A DNA stretch of 64,000 nucleotides from Aurelia coerulea (Eukaryota > Cnidaria > Scyphozoa > Semaeostomeae > Ulmaridae): positions 15,956,501 to 16,020,500 of the forward strand of contig CM076944.1 in NCBI GenBank assembly GCA_039566865.1. The letters are read 5' to 3'. This document shows, in pieces, positions 21,901-36,439 of the stretch. The stretch's first letter is position 1. Each line of letters starts with the position of its first letter. The notes under the pieces are model-generated. The model was not told where the DNA came from and did no database searches. It saw only the letters and a program-made list of their open reading frames with translations. Position numbers and translations under genes: made by a program.

Positions 21901-24900
21901 TAGTGCCATAAAAGAAGTAGCTGGCAGAACTAAAATTTTAGAGAACGATGAGTGCAATACTCTTTATATTATGAATTGTAGCTAATAAAGTGTGTTAATC
22001 CACACTTTTTGTGTTTTTATTTGTTTTCTTTGAGTAAATAAACATTTAATTAATTGATGTTTGATGATGCAGTAAAGCTAACATAAAAGCTAAAGAAACA
22101 ACTAATGTCTATATTAATATTTCCAAGAATGGTTGCTGCAGCACTAATTTAGTGCTATAAAAGAAGACGCTGGCAGAATTAAAGTTTTAAAGAACGATTA
22201 GTGCAATACTCTTTATAATATGAATTGTAGGTAATAAAGTGCGTTAATCGACACTTTTAGTGTTTATATTTTGTTTTCTTTGAGAAAATAAACATTTAAT
22301 TAATCGATGTTTGTTGATGCAGTAAAGTTAAAATGAGACTAAATAGAGAACTAATGTCTATAGTTATGTTTCCAAGAATGGTTTTTGAAGCACTAATAAA
22401 GAGCTATAAAAGAAGTAGCTGGCAGAACTAAAGTTTTAAAGAACGATGATTTTTATAATATTAATTGTAGCAAATAAAGTGCGTTAATCCACACTTTTTG
22501 TTTTTATATTTTTTTTTTCTTTGAGCAAATAAACATTTAATTAATCGATGTTTGTTGATGCAGTATAGGTAACATAATACTAAAGAAAGAACTAATGTCT
22601 ATATTTATGTTACCAAGAATGGTTGCTGCAGCACTATTATAGTGCTATAAAAGAAGACGCTGGCAGAACTAAAGTTTTAAAGAACGATTAGTGCAATACT
22701 CTTTATAATATGAATTGTGGGTAATAAAGTGCGTTAATCGACACTTTTAGTGTTTATATTTTGTTTTCTTTGAGAAAATAAACATTTAATTAATCGATGT
22801 TTGTTGATGCAGTAAAGTTAAAATGAGACTAAATAGAGAACTAATGTCTATAGTTATGTTTCCAAGAATGGTTTTTGAAGCACTAATATAGAGCTATAAA
22901 GGAAGTAGCTGGCAGAACTAAAGTTTTAAAGAACGATGAGGGCAATACTCTTTATAATATGTATTGTAGCTAATAAAGTGCGTTAATTCACTTTTTTTGT
23001 TTCTATATTTTGCTTTCTTTGAGAAAACAAACATTTAATTAATCGATGTTTGTTGATGCAGTAAAGCTAAAATAAGACTAAAGAAACAACTAATGTCTAT
23101 AGTAATGTTTCAAAGAATGGTTGCTGCAGCACTAATATAGTTCTATAAAAGAAGTAGCTGGTAGAACTAAAGTTTTAAATAACGATGAGCGCAATACTTT
23201 TTATAATATTTGTTTTAGCTAATAAAGTGCGTTAATCCACACTTTTTGTGTTTATATTTTGTTTTCTTTGAGCAAATAAACAATAAAATTAATCGATGTT
23301 TGTTGATGCAGTAAAGCTAAAATAAGACTAAAGAAACAACTAATGTCTATAGTAATGTTTCCAAGAATGGTTGCTGCAGCACTAATAAAGTGCCATAAAA
23401 GAAGTAGCTGGCAGAACTAAAGTTTTAAAGAACGATGAGTGCAATACTCTTTATATTATGAACTGTAGCTAATAAATTGCGTTAATCCACACTTTTTGTT
23501 TCGATATTTTCTTTTTCTTTGAGAAAATAAACGATAAAATTAATCGATTTTTGTTGATGCAGTAAAGCTAAAATAAGACTAAAGAAACAACTAATGTCTA
23601 TAGTAATGTTTCCAAGAATGGTTACTGCAGCACTAATATAGTGCCATAAAAGAAGTAGCTAGCAGAACTAAAGTTTTAAAGAACAATGAGTGCAATACTC
23701 TTTATATTATGAATTGTAGCTAATAAATTGCGTTAATCCAAACTTTTTGTGTCTTTATTTTGTTTTCTTTGAGAAAATAAACATTTAATTAATCGATGTT
23801 TGTTGATGCAGTAAAAAAGCTAACAAAAAGATAAAGAAAGAACTAATGTCTATATTAATATTACCAAGAATGGTTGCTGCAGCACTACTATAGTGCCATA
23901 AAAGAAGTAGCTGGCAGAAATAAAATTTTAAAGAACGATGAGTGCAATACTCTTTATATTATGAATTATAGCTAATAAAGTGCGTTAATACACACTTTTT
24001 GTGTTTATATTTTGTTTTTTTTTGAGAAAATAGACCTTAAATTAATCGATGTTTGTTGATGCAGTAAAGCTAAAATAAGAATAAAGAAACAACTAATGTC
24101 TATATTAATATTACCAAGAATGGTTGCTGCAGCACTACTATAGTGCCATAAAAGAACTAGCTGGCAGAAATAAAATTTTAAAGAACGATGAGTGCAATAC
24201 TCTTTATATTATGAATTGTAGCTAATAAAGTGTGTTAATCCACACTTTTTGTGTTTTTATTTTGTTTTCTTTGAGTAAATAAACATTTAATTAATAGATG
24301 TTTGTTGATGCAGTAAAGCTAACATGAAAATAAAGAAAGAACTAATGTCTATAGTAATGTTTCCAAGAATGGTTGCTGCAGCACTACTATAGTGCCATAA
24401 AAGAAGTAGCTGGCAGAACTAAAATTTTAGAGAACGATGAGTGCAATACTCTTTATATTATGAATTGTAGCTAATAAAGTGTGTTAATCCACACTTTTTG
24501 TGTTTTTATTTGTTTTCTTTGAGTAAATAAACATTTAATTAATTGATGTTTGATGATGCAGTAAAGCTAACATAAAAGCTAAAGAAAGAACTAATGTCTA
24601 TATTAATATTTCCAAGAATGGTTGCTGCAGCACTAATTTAGTGCTATAAAAGAAGACGCTGGCAGAATTAAAGTTTTAAAGAACGATTAGTGCAATACTC
24701 TTTATAATATGAATTGTAGGTAATAAAGTGCGTTAATCGACACTTTTAGTGTTTATATTTTGTTTTCTTTGAGAAAATAAACATTTAATTAATCGATGTT
24801 TGTTGATGCAGTAAAGTTAAAATGAGACTAAATAGAGAACTAATGTCTATAGTTATGTTTCCAAGAATGGTTTTTGAAGCACTAATAAAGAGCTATAAAA

Positions 24901-25144
24901 GAAGTAGCTGGCAGAACTAAAGTTTTAAAGAACGATGATTTTTATAATATTAATTGTAGCAAATAAAGTGCGTTAATCCACACTTTTTGTTTTTATATTT
25001 TTTTTTTCTTTGAGCAAATAAACATTTAATTAATCGATGTTTGTTGATGCAGTATAGGTAACATAATACTAAAGAAAGAACTAATGTCTATATTTATGTT
25101 ACCAAGAATGGTTGCTGCAGCACTATTATAGTGCTATAAAAGAA
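18905..25144 (+). repeat. nested segmental duplications of 10-15 monomers
   Basis: Two overlapping duplications. Block A, ~18905-20477, recurs at ~22643-23966. The offset is 3738 bp until ~19180 and then 3489 bp. The 249-bp change means exactly one monomer is missing from the second copy. Block B, ~21490-22655, recurs at ~23979-25144 with a constant offset of 2489 bp (ten monomers). Marker variants include GAAGACGCTGGCAG, GTAAAAAAGCTAAC and GGTTTTTGAAGCACTAA. Confidence 0.8.
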
Positions 25145-26790
25145 GTAGCTGGCAGAACTAAAGTTTTTAAGAATGATGAGTGCAATACTCTTTATAAAAT
25201 GAATTGTAGCTAATAAAGTGCGTTAATCCACAATTTTTGTGTATATATTTTGTTCTCTTTGAGAAATTAAACATTTAATTAGTCGAAGTTTGTTTATGCT
25301 ATAAAGCTAAAATAAGACAAAAGAAAAAACTAAGGTCTATTTTAATGTTTCCAAGAATGGTTGCTGCAGCACTAATATAGTGCTATAAAAGAAGTAACTG
25401 GCAGAACTAAAGTTTTAAAGAACGATGAGGGCAATACTCTTTATAATATGTATTGTAGCTAATAAAGTGCGTTAATCCACTTTTTTTGTTTCTATATTTT
25501 TCTTTCTTTGAGAAAACAAACATTTAATTAATCGATGTTTGTTGATGCAGTAAAGCTAAAATAAGACTAAAGAAACAACTAATGTCTATAGTAATGTTTC
25601 AAAGAATGGTTGCTGCAGCACTAATATAGTGCTATAAAAGAAGTAGCTGGTAGAACTAAAGTTTTAAATAACGATGAGCGCAATACTTTTTATAATATTT
25701 GTTGTAGCTAATAAAGTGCTTTAATCCACACTTTTTGTGTTTATATTTTGTTTTCTTTGAGCAAATAAACAATAAAATTAATTGATGTTTGTTGATGCAG
25801 TAAAGCTAAAATAAGACTAAAAAAACAACTAATGTCTCTAGTATTGTTTCAAAGAATGGTTGCTGCAGCACTAATATAGTGCTATAAAAGAAGTAGCTGG
25901 TAGAACTAAAGTTTTAAAGAACGATGATTTTTATAATATTAATTGTAGCAAATAAAGTGCGTTAATCCACACTTTTTGTGTTTATATTTTGTTTTCTTTG
26001 AGCAAATAAACATTTAATTAATCGATGTTTGTTGATGCAGTATAGGTAACATAATACTAAAGAAAGAACTAATGTCTATATTTATGTTACCAAGAATGGT
26101 TGCTGCAGCACTATTATAGTGCTATAAAAGAAGTAGCTGGCAGAACTAAAGTTTTTAAGAATGATGAGTGCAATACTCTTTATAAAATGAATTGTAGCTA
26201 ATAAAGTGCGTTAATCCACAATTTTTGTGTATATATTTTGTTTTCTTTGAGAAAATAAACATTTAATTAATCGATGTTTGTTGATGCAATAAAGCTAAAA
26301 TAAGACAAAAGAAACAACTAATGTCAATAGTAATGTTTCCAAGAATGGTTGCTGCAGCACTAATATAGTGCTATAAAAGAAGTAACTGGCAGAACTAAAG
26401 TTTTAAAGAACGATGAGGGCAATACTCTTTATAATATGTATTGTAGCTAATAAAGTGCGTTAATCCACTTTTTTTGTTTCTATATTTTTCTTTCTTTGAG
26501 AAAACAAACATTTAATTAATCGATGTTTGTTGATGCAGTAAAGCTAAAATAAGACTAAAGAAACAACTAATGTCTATAGTAATGTTTCAAAGAATGGTTG
26601 CTGCAGCACTAATATAGTGCTATAAAAGAAGTAGCTGGTAGAACTAAAGTTTTAAATAACGATGAGCGCAATACTCTTTATATTATGAATTGTAGCTAAT
26701 AAAGTGTGTTAATCCACACTTTTTGTGTTTTTATTTTGTTTTCTTTGAGTAAATAAACATTTAATTAATAGATGTTTGTTGATGCAGTAA

Positions 26791-29700
26791 AGCTAACAAA
26801 AAGATAAAGAAAGAACTAATGTCTATATTAATATTACCAAGAATGGTTGCTGCAGCACTACTATAGTGCCATAAAAGAAGTAGCTGGCAGAAATAAAATT
26901 TTAAAGAACGATGAGTGCAATACTCTTTATATTATGAATTGTAGCTAATAAAGTGTGTTAATCCACACTTTTTGTGTTTTTATTTTGTTTTCTTTGAGTA
27001 AATAAACATTTAATTAATAGATGTTTGTTGATGCAGTAAAGCTAACATAAAAATAAAGAAAGAACTAATGTCTATAGTAATGTTTCCAAGAATGGTTGCT
27101 GCAGCACTACTATAGTGCCATAAAAGAAGTAGCTGGCAGAACTAAAATTTTAAAGAACGATAAGTGCAATACTCTTTATATTATGAATTGTAGCTAATAA
27201 AGTGCGTTAATCCACACTTTTTGTGTTTATATTTTGTTTTCTTTGAGTAAATAAACATATAATTAATCGATGTTTGTTGATGCAGTAAAGCTAACAAAAA
27301 GATAAAGAAAGAACTAATGTCTATATTAATATTACCAAGAATGGTTGCTGCAGCACTACTATAGTGCCATAAAAGAAGTAGCTGGCAGAAATAAAATTTT
27401 AAAGAACGATGAGTGCAATACTCTTTATATTATGAATTGTAGCTAATAAAGTGTGTTAATCCACACTTTTTGTGTTTTTATTTTGTTTTCTTTGAGTAAA
27501 TAAACATTTAATTAATAGATGTTTGTTGATGCAGTAAAGCTAACATAAAAATAAAGAAAGAACTAATGTCTATAGTAATGTTTCCAAGAATGGTTGCTGC
27601 AGCACTACTATAGTGCCATAAAAGAAGTAGCTGGCAGAACTAAAATTTTAAAGAACGATAAGTGCAATACTCTTTATATTATGAATTGTAGCTAATAAAG
27701 TGCGTTAATCAACACTTTTTTTTATTTTGTTTTCTTTGAGTAAATAAACATTTAATTAATTGATGTTTGTTAATGCAGTAAAGCTAACATTAAGCTAAAG
27801 AAAGATCTAATGTCTATATTAATATTACCAAGAATGGTTGCTGCAGCACTAATTTAGTGCTATAAAAGAAGACGCTGGCAGAACAAAAGTTTTAAAGAAC
27901 GATTAGTGCAATACTCTTTATAATATGAATTGTGGGTAATAAAGTGCGTTAATCGACACGTTTAGTGTTTATATTTTGTTTTCTTTGAGAAAATAAACAT
28001 TTAATTAATCGATGTTTGTTGATGCAGAAAAGCTAAAATAAGACTAAAGAAACAACTAATGTCTATAGAAATGTTTCAAAGAATGGTTGCTGCAGCACTA
28101 ATATAGTGCTATAAAAGAAGTAGCTGGTAGAACTAAAGTTTTAAATAACGATGAGCGCAATACTCTTTATATTATGAATTGTAGCTAATAAAGTGTGTTA
28201 ATCCACACTTTTTGTGTTTTTATTTTGTTTTCTTTGAGTAAATAAACATTTAATTAATAGATGTTTGTTGATGCAGTAAAGCTAACAAAAAGATAAAGAA
28301 AGAACTAATGTCTATAGTAATGTTTCAAAGAATGGTTGCTGCAGCACTAATATAGTGCTATAAAAGAAGTAGCTGGTAGAACTAAAGTTTTAAATAACGA
28401 TGAGCGCAATACTCTTTATATTATGAATTGTAGCTAATAAAGTGTGTTAATCCACACTTTTTGTGTTTTTATTTTGTTTTCTTTGAGTAAATAAACATTT
28501 AATTAATAGATGTTTGTTGATGCAGTAAAGCTAACAAAAAGATAAAGAAAGAACTAATGTCTACATTAATATTACCAAGAATGGTTGCTGCAGCACTACT
28601 ATAGTGCCATAAAAGAAGTAGCTGGCAGAAATAAAATTTTAAAGAACGATGAGTGCAATACTCTTTATATTATGAATTGTAGCTAATAAAGTGTGTTAAT
28701 TCTTACTTTTTGTGTTTTTATTTTGTTTTCTTTGAGTAAATAAACATTTAATTAATAGATGTTTGTTGATGCAGTAAAGCTAACAAAAAGATAAAGAAAG
28801 AACTAATGTCTATATTAATATTACCAAGAATGGTTGCTGCAGCACTACTATAGTGCCATAAAAGAAGTAGCTGGCAGAAATAAAATTTTAAAGAACGATG
28901 AGTGCAATACTCTTTATATTATGAATTGTAGCTAATAAAGTGTGTTAATCCACACTTTTTGTGTTTTTATTTTGTTTTCTTTGAGTAAATAAACATTTAA
29001 TTAATAGATGTTTGTTGATGCAGTAAAGCTAACAAAAAGATAAAGAAAGAACTAATGTCTATATTAATATTACCAAGAATGGTTGCTGCAGCACTACTAT
29101 AGTGCCATAAAAGAAGTAGCTGGCAGAAATAAAATTTTAAAGAACGATGAGTGCAATACTCTTTATATTATGAATTGTAGCTAATAAAGTGTGTTAATCC
29201 ACACTTTTTGTGTTTTTATTTTGTTTTCTTTGAGTAAATAAACATTTAATTAATAGATGTTTGTTGATGCAGTAAAGCTAACATAAAAATAAAGAAAGAA
29301 CTAATGTCTATAGTAATGTTTCCAAGAATGGTTGCTGCAGCACTACTATAGTGCCATAAAAGAAGTAGCTGGCAGAACTAAAATTTTAAAGAACGATAAG
29401 TGCAATACTCTTTATATTATGAATTGTAGCTAATAAAGTGCGTTAATCCACACTTTTTGTGTTTATATTTTGTTTTCTTTGAGTAAATAAACATTTAATT
29501 AATCGATGTTTGTTGATGCAGTAAAGCTAACAAAAAGATAAAGAAAGAACTAATGTCTATATTAATATTACCAAGAATGGTTGCTGCAGCACTACTATAG
29601 TGCCATAAAAGAAGTAGCTGGCAGAAATAAAATTTTAAAGAACGATGAGTGCAATACTCTTTATATTATGAATTGTAGCTAATAAAGTGTGTTAATCCAC

Positions 29701-30300
29701 ACTTTTTGTGTTTTTATTTTGTTTTCTTTGAGTAAATAAACATTTAATTAATAGATGTTTGTTGATGCAGTAAAGCTAACATAAAAATAAAGAAAGAACT
29801 AATGTCTATAGTAATGCTTCCAAGAATGGTTGCTGCAGCACTACTATAGTGCCATAAAAGAAGTAGCTGGCAGAACTAAAATTTTAAAGAACGATAAGTG
29901 CAATACTCTTTATATTATGAATTGTAGCTAATAAAGTGCGTTAATCAACACTTTTTTTTATTTTGTTTTCTTTGAGTAAATAAACATTTAATTAATTGAT
30001 GTTTGTTAATGCAGTAAAGCTAACATTAAGCTAAAGAAAGATCTAATGTCTATATTAATATTACCAAGAATGGTTGCTGCAGCACTAATTTAGTGCTATA
30101 AAAGAAGACGCTGGCAGAACTAAAGTTTTAAAGAACGATTAGTGCAATACTCTTTATAATATGAATTGTGGGTAATAAAGTGCGTTAATCGACACTTTTA
30201 GTGTTTATATTTTGTTTTCTTTGAGAAAATAAACATTTAATTAATCGATGTTTGTTGATGCAGAAAAGCTAAAATAAGACTAAAGAAACAACTAATGTCG
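26791..30300 (+). repeat. dimeric and homogenised monomer runs with a 9-monomer duplication
   Basis: The marker AGCTAACAAAAAGATAAAG occurs at 26791, 27289, 28280, 28529, 28778, 29027 and 29525. Spacings of 498 bp mark alternating dimers, and spacings of 249 bp mark runs of the same subtype; the monomers starting at 28529, 28778 and 29027 are almost identical to each other. A larger block around 27290-28060 recurs at 29525-30300 with offset 2236 bp (nine monomers), including the truncated spacer AATCAACACTTTTTTTTATT at ~27707 and ~29943. Confidence 0.75.
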
Positions 30301-30720
30301 ATAGTAATGTTTCAAAGAATGGTTGCTGCAGCACTAATATAGTGCTATAAAAGAAGTAGCTGGTAGAACTAAAGTTTTAAATAACGATGAGCGCAATACT
30401 TTTTATAATATTTGTTGTAGCTAATAAAGTGCGTTAATCCACACTTTTTGTGTTTATATTTTGTTTTCTTTGAGAAAATAAACATTTGATTAATCGATGT
30501 TTGTTGCTGCATAAAAGCGAAAAAAAGACTGAAAAAAGAGCTAATGTCTATAGTAATGTTTCCAAGAATGGTTACTGCAGCACTAATATAGTGCTATAAA
30601 AGAAGTAGCTGGCAGAACTACTAGATGAGCGCAATGCTTTTTATAATATGAATTGTAGCTAATAAAGTGCGTTAATCTACACTTTTTGTGATTATATTTT
30701 GTTTTCTTTGAGCAAATAAG

Positions 30721-31218
30721 CATTTAATTAATCGATATTTGTTGATGCAGTAAAGCTAACATAAGACTAATGAAAGATCTAATGTCTATATTAATGTTTC
30801 CAAGAATGGTTGCAGCAGCACTAATATAGTGCTATAAAAGAAGTAGCTGGCAGAACTAAAGTTTTAAAGAACGATGAGCGCAATACTCTTTCAAATATGA
30901 ATTGTGGGTAATAAAGTGCGTTAATCCACCCTTTTCGTGCTTATATTTTGTTTTCTTTGAGCAAATAAGCATTTAATTAATCGATATTTGTTGATGCAGT
31001 AAAGCTAACATAAGACTAATGAAAGATCTAATGTCTATATTAATGTTTCCAAGAATGGTTGCAGCAGCACTAATATAGTGCTATAAAAGAAGTAGCTGGC
31101 AGAACTAAAGTTTTAAAGAACGATGAGCGCAATACTCTTTCAAATATGAATTGTGGGTAATAAAGTGCGTTAATCCACCCTTTTCGTGCTTATATTTTGT
31201 TTCTTTGAGAAAATAACC
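30721..31218 (+). repeat. adjacent near-identical monomer pair
   Basis: Two neighbouring monomers with GATATTTGTTGATGCAG, TAATGAAAGATCT and GTTGCAGCAGCAC repeat at an offset of 249 bp with essentially no differences until the TTTTGTTTCTTTGAG variant of the second. This looks like the smallest and most recent class of tandem duplication in the array. The same type recurs near 39.2 kb. Confidence 0.7.
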
Positions 31219-34200
31219 ATTTAATTAATCGATGTTTGTTGATGCAGTAAAGCTAAAATAAGACTAAATATAGAACTAATGTCTATAGTTATGTTTCCAA
31301 AACTGGTTGAAATGGTTGCTGCAGCACTAATATGGTATTATAAAAGAAGTAGCTGGCAGAACTAAAGTTTTAAAGAACGATGATTTTTATAATATTAATT
31401 GTAGCAAATAAAGTGCGTTAATCCACACTTTTTGTGTTTATATTTTGTTTTCTTTGAGCAAATAAACATTTAATTAATCGATGTTTTGTTGATGCAGTAA
31501 AGGTAACATAATACTAAAGAAAGAACTAATGTCTATATTAATGTTACCAAGAATGGTTGCTGCAGCACTATTATAGTGCTATAAAAGAAGTAGCTGGCAG
31601 AACTAAAGTTTTTAAGAACGATTAGTGCAATACTCTTTATAATATGAATTGTAGCTAATAAAGTGCATTAATCCACAATTTTTGTGTATGTATTTTGTTT
31701 TCTTTGAGAAAATAAACATTTAATTAATCGATGTTTGTTGATGCAATAAAGCTAAAATAAGACAAAAGAAACAACTAATGTCTATAGTAATGTTTCAAAG
31801 ATTGGTTGCTGCAGCACCAATATAGTGCTATAAAAGAAGTAGCTGTCAGAACTAAAGTTTTAAAGAACGATGAGCGCAATACTCTTTATAATATGTATTG
31901 TAGCTAATAAAGTGCATTAATCCACTTTATTTGTTTTTATATTTTGCTTTCTTTGAGAAAACAAACATTAAATTAATCGATGTTTGTTGATGCAGTAAAG
32001 CTAAAAAAAGACTAAAGAAACAACTAATGTCGATAGTAATTATAATATTGTTTCCAAGAATGATTGCTGCAGCACTAATATAGTGCTATAAAAGAAGTAG
32101 CTGGCAGAACTAAAGTTTTAAAGAACGATGAGCGCAATACTCTTTCAAATATGTATTTTAGCTAATATAGTGCGTTAATCCACCCTTTTCGTGCTTATTT
32201 TTTGTTTTCTTTGAGAAAATAACCATTTAATTAATCGATGTTTGTTGATGCAGTAAAGCTAAAATAAGACTAAATATAGAACTAATATCTATAGTTATGT
32301 TTCCAAAAATGGTTGAAATGGTTGCTGCAGCACTAATATGGTATTATAAAAGAAGTAGCTGGCAGAACTAAAGTTTTAAAGAACGATGATTTTTATAATA
32401 CTAATTGTAGCAAAAAAGTGCGTTAATCCACTTTTTTTGTTTCTATATTTTGCTTTCTTTGAGAAAACAAACATTTAATTAATCGATGTTTGTTGATGCA
32501 GGAAAGCTAAAATAAGACTAAAGAAACAACTAATGTCTATAGTAATGTTTCAAAGAATGGTTGCTGCAGCACTAATATAGTGCTATAAAAGAAGTATCTG
32601 GTAGAACTAAAGTTTTAAATAACGATGAGCGCAATACTTTTTATAATATTTGTTGTAGCTAATAAAGTGCGTTAATCCACACTTTTTGTGTTTGTATTTT
32701 GTTTTCTTTGAGAAAATAAACATTTAATTAATCGATGTTTGTTGATGCGTTAAAGCTAAAATAAGACTAAAGAAACAACTAATGTATATAGTAATGTTTC
32801 CACGAATGGTTGCTGCAGCACTACTATAGTGCCATAAAAGAAGTAGCTGGCAGAACTAAAATTTTAAAGAACGATGAGTGCAATACTCTTTATATTATGA
32901 ATTGTAGCTAATAAAGTGCGTTAATCCACACTTTTTTTTTTATTTTGTTTTCTTTGAGTAGATAAACATTTAATTAATCGATGTTTGTTGATGCAGTAGC
33001 GCTAAAATAAGACTAAATAGAGAACTAATGTCTATAGTTATGCTTCCAAAAATGGTTGAAATGGTTGCTGCAGCACAAATATGGTATTATAAAAGAAGTA
33101 GCTGGCAGAACTACAGTTTTAAAGAACGATGAACGCAATACTCTTGATATTATTAATTGTAGCAAATAAAGTGCGTTAATCCACACTTTTTGTCTTTATA
33201 TTTTGTTTTCTTTGAGCAAATAAACATTTAATTAAACGATGTTTGTTGATGCAGTGAAGGTAACATAATACTAAAGAAACAACTAATGTCTATATTAATG
33301 TTTCCAAGAATGGTTTCTGCAGCACTAATATAGTGCTTTAAAAGAAGTAGCTGGCAGAACTAAACTTTTAACGAACGATGGGTACAATACTCTATATTAT
33401 ATAAATTATAGCTAATAAAGTGCGTTAATACACACTTTTTGTGTTTATATTTTGTTTTTTTTGAGAAAATAGACCTTAAATTAATCGATGTTTTTTGATG
33501 CAGTAAAGCTAAAATAAGAATAAAGAAACAACTAATGTCTATAGTAATGTTTCCAAGAATGGTTGCTGCAGCACTAATATAGTGATATAAAAGAAGTAGC
33601 TGACAGAACTAAAGTTTTAAAGATGAGCGCAACACTCTTTAAAATATGTATAGTAGCTAATAAAGTGCGTTAATCCACACTTTTTGTGTTTGTATTTTGT
33701 TTTCTTTGAGAAAATAAACATTTAATTAATCGATGTTTGTTGATGCGTTAAAGCTAAAATAAGACTAAAGAAACAACTAATGTCTATAGTTATGTTACCA
33801 AGAATGGTTGCTGCAGCACTAATATAATGCTATAAAAGAAGTAGCTGGCAGAACTAAAGTTTTAAAGAACCATGAGCGCAACACTCTTTTGAAATATGTA
33901 TTGTAGCTAACAAAGTGCGTTAATCCAAACTTTTTGTGTTTAATTTTTGTTTTCTTTAAGCAACTAAACATTTAATTAATTTATGTTTGTTGTACAGTAT
34001 AAAGCTAAAGTAAGACTTAAGAAAGATCTAATGTCTATAGTAATTTTTCCAAGAATGGTTGCTGCAGCACTAACGTAGTGCTGTAAAAGAAGCAGCTGGC
34101 AGGACTAAATTTTTAAAGAACAATGAGCGCAATACTCTTTATGATATGAATTGTAGCTAATAAAGTGTGTTCATCCACACTTTTTGTGTTTTTATTTTGT

Positions 34201-36439
34201 TTTCTTTGAGTAAATAAACATTTAATTAATAGATGTTTGTTGATGCAGTAAAGCTAACATGAACATAAAGAAAGAACTAATGTCTATAGTAATGTTTCCA
34301 AGAATGGTTGCTGCAGCACTACTATAGTGCCATAAAAGAAGTAGCTGGCAGAACTAAAATTTTAGAGAACGATGAGTGCAATACTCTTTATATTATGAAT
34401 TGTAGCTAATAAAGTGCGTTAATCCACACTTTTTGTGTTTTTATTTTGTTTTCTTTGAGTAAATAAACATTTAATTAATTGATGTTTGTTGATGCAGTAA
34501 AGCTAACATAAAGCTAAAGAAAGAACTAATGTCTATATTAATATTTCCAAGAATGGTTGCTGCAGCACTAATTTAGTGCTATAAAAGAAGACGCTGGCAG
34601 AACTAAAGTTTTAAAGAACGATTAGTGCAATACTCTTTATAATATGAATTGTAGGCAATAAAGTGCGTTAATCGACACTTTTAGTGTTTATATTTTGTTT
34701 TCTTTGAGAAAATAAACATTTAATTAATCGATGTTTGTTGATGCAGTAAAGTTAAAATGAGACTAAATAGAGAACTAATGTCTATAGTTATGTTTCCAAG
34801 AATAGTTTTTGAAGCACTAATAAAGAGCTATAAAAGAAGTAGCTGGCAGAACTAAAGTTTTAAAGAACGATGATTTTTATAATATTAATTGTAGCAAATA
34901 AAGTGCGTTAATCCAAACTTTTTGTGTTTAATTTTTGTTTTCTTTAAGCAACTAAACATTTAATTAATTTATGTTTGTTGTACAGTATAAAGCTAAAGTA
35001 AGACTTAAGAAAGATCTAATGTCTATAGTAATTTTTCCAAGAATGGTTGCTGCAGCACTAATTTAGTGCTATAAAAGAAGACGCTGGCAGAACTAAAGTT
35101 TTTAAGAATGATGAGTGCAATACTCTTTATAAAATGAATTGTAGCTAATAAAGTGCGTTAATCCACAATTTTTGTGTATATATTTTGTTTTCTTTGAGCA
35201 AATAAACAATAAAATTAATTGATGTTTGTTGATGCAGTAAAGCTAAAATAAGACTAAAAAAACAACTAATGTCTATAGTAATGTTTCAAAGAATGGTTGC
35301 TGCAGCACTAATATAGTGCTATAAAAGAAGTAGCTGGTAGAACTAAAGTTTTAAATAACGATGAGCGCAATACTTTTTATAATATTTGTTGTAGCTAATA
35401 AAGTGCGTTAATCCACACTTTTTGTGTTTATATTTTGTTTTCTTTGAGTAAATAAACATTTAATTAATCGATGTTTGTTGATGCAGTAAAGCTAACAAAA
35501 AGATAAAGAAAGAACTAATGTCTACATTAATATTACCAAGAATGGTTGCTGCAGCACTACTATAGTGCCATAAAAGAAGTAGCTGGCAGAAATAACATTT
35601 TAAAGAACGATGAGTGCAATACTCTTTATATTATGAATTGTAGCTAATAAAGTGCGTTAATCAACACTTTTTTTTTATTTTGTTTTCTTTGAGTAAATAA
35701 ACATTTAATTAATTGATGTTTGTTAATGCAGTAAAGCTAACATTAAGCTAAAGAAAGATCTAATGTCTATATTAATATTACCAAGAATGGTTGCTGCAGC
35801 ACTAATTGCAGCACTAATTTAGTGCTATAAAAGAAGACGCTGGCAGAACTAAAGTTTTAAAGAACGATTAGTGCAATACTCTTTATAATATGAATTGTAG
35901 GTAATAAAGTGCGTTAATCGACACTTTTAGTGTTTATATTTTGTTTTCTTTGAGAAAATAAACATTTAATTAATCGATGTTTGTTGATGCAGTAAAGTTA
36001 AAATGAGACTAAATAGAGAACTAATGTCTATAGTTATGTTTCCAAGAATGGTTTTTGAAGCACTAATAAAGAGCTATAAAAGAAGTAGCTGGCAGAACTA
36101 AAGTTTTAAAGAACGATGATTTTTATAATATTAATTGTAGCAAATAAAGTGCGTTAATCCACACTTTTTGTGTTTTTATTTTGTTTTCTTTGAGAAAATA
36201 AACATTTAATTAATTGATGTTTGTTGATGCAGTAAAGCTAACATAAAGCTAAAGAAAGAACTAATGTCTATATTAATATTTCCTAGAATGGTTGCTGCAG
36301 CACTAACTTAGTGCTATAAAAGAAGACGCTGGCAGAACTAAAGTTTTTAAGAATGATGAGTGCAATACTCTTTATAAAATGAATTGTAGCTAATAAAGTG
36401 CGTTAATCCACAATTTTTGTGTATATGTTTTGTTTTCCT

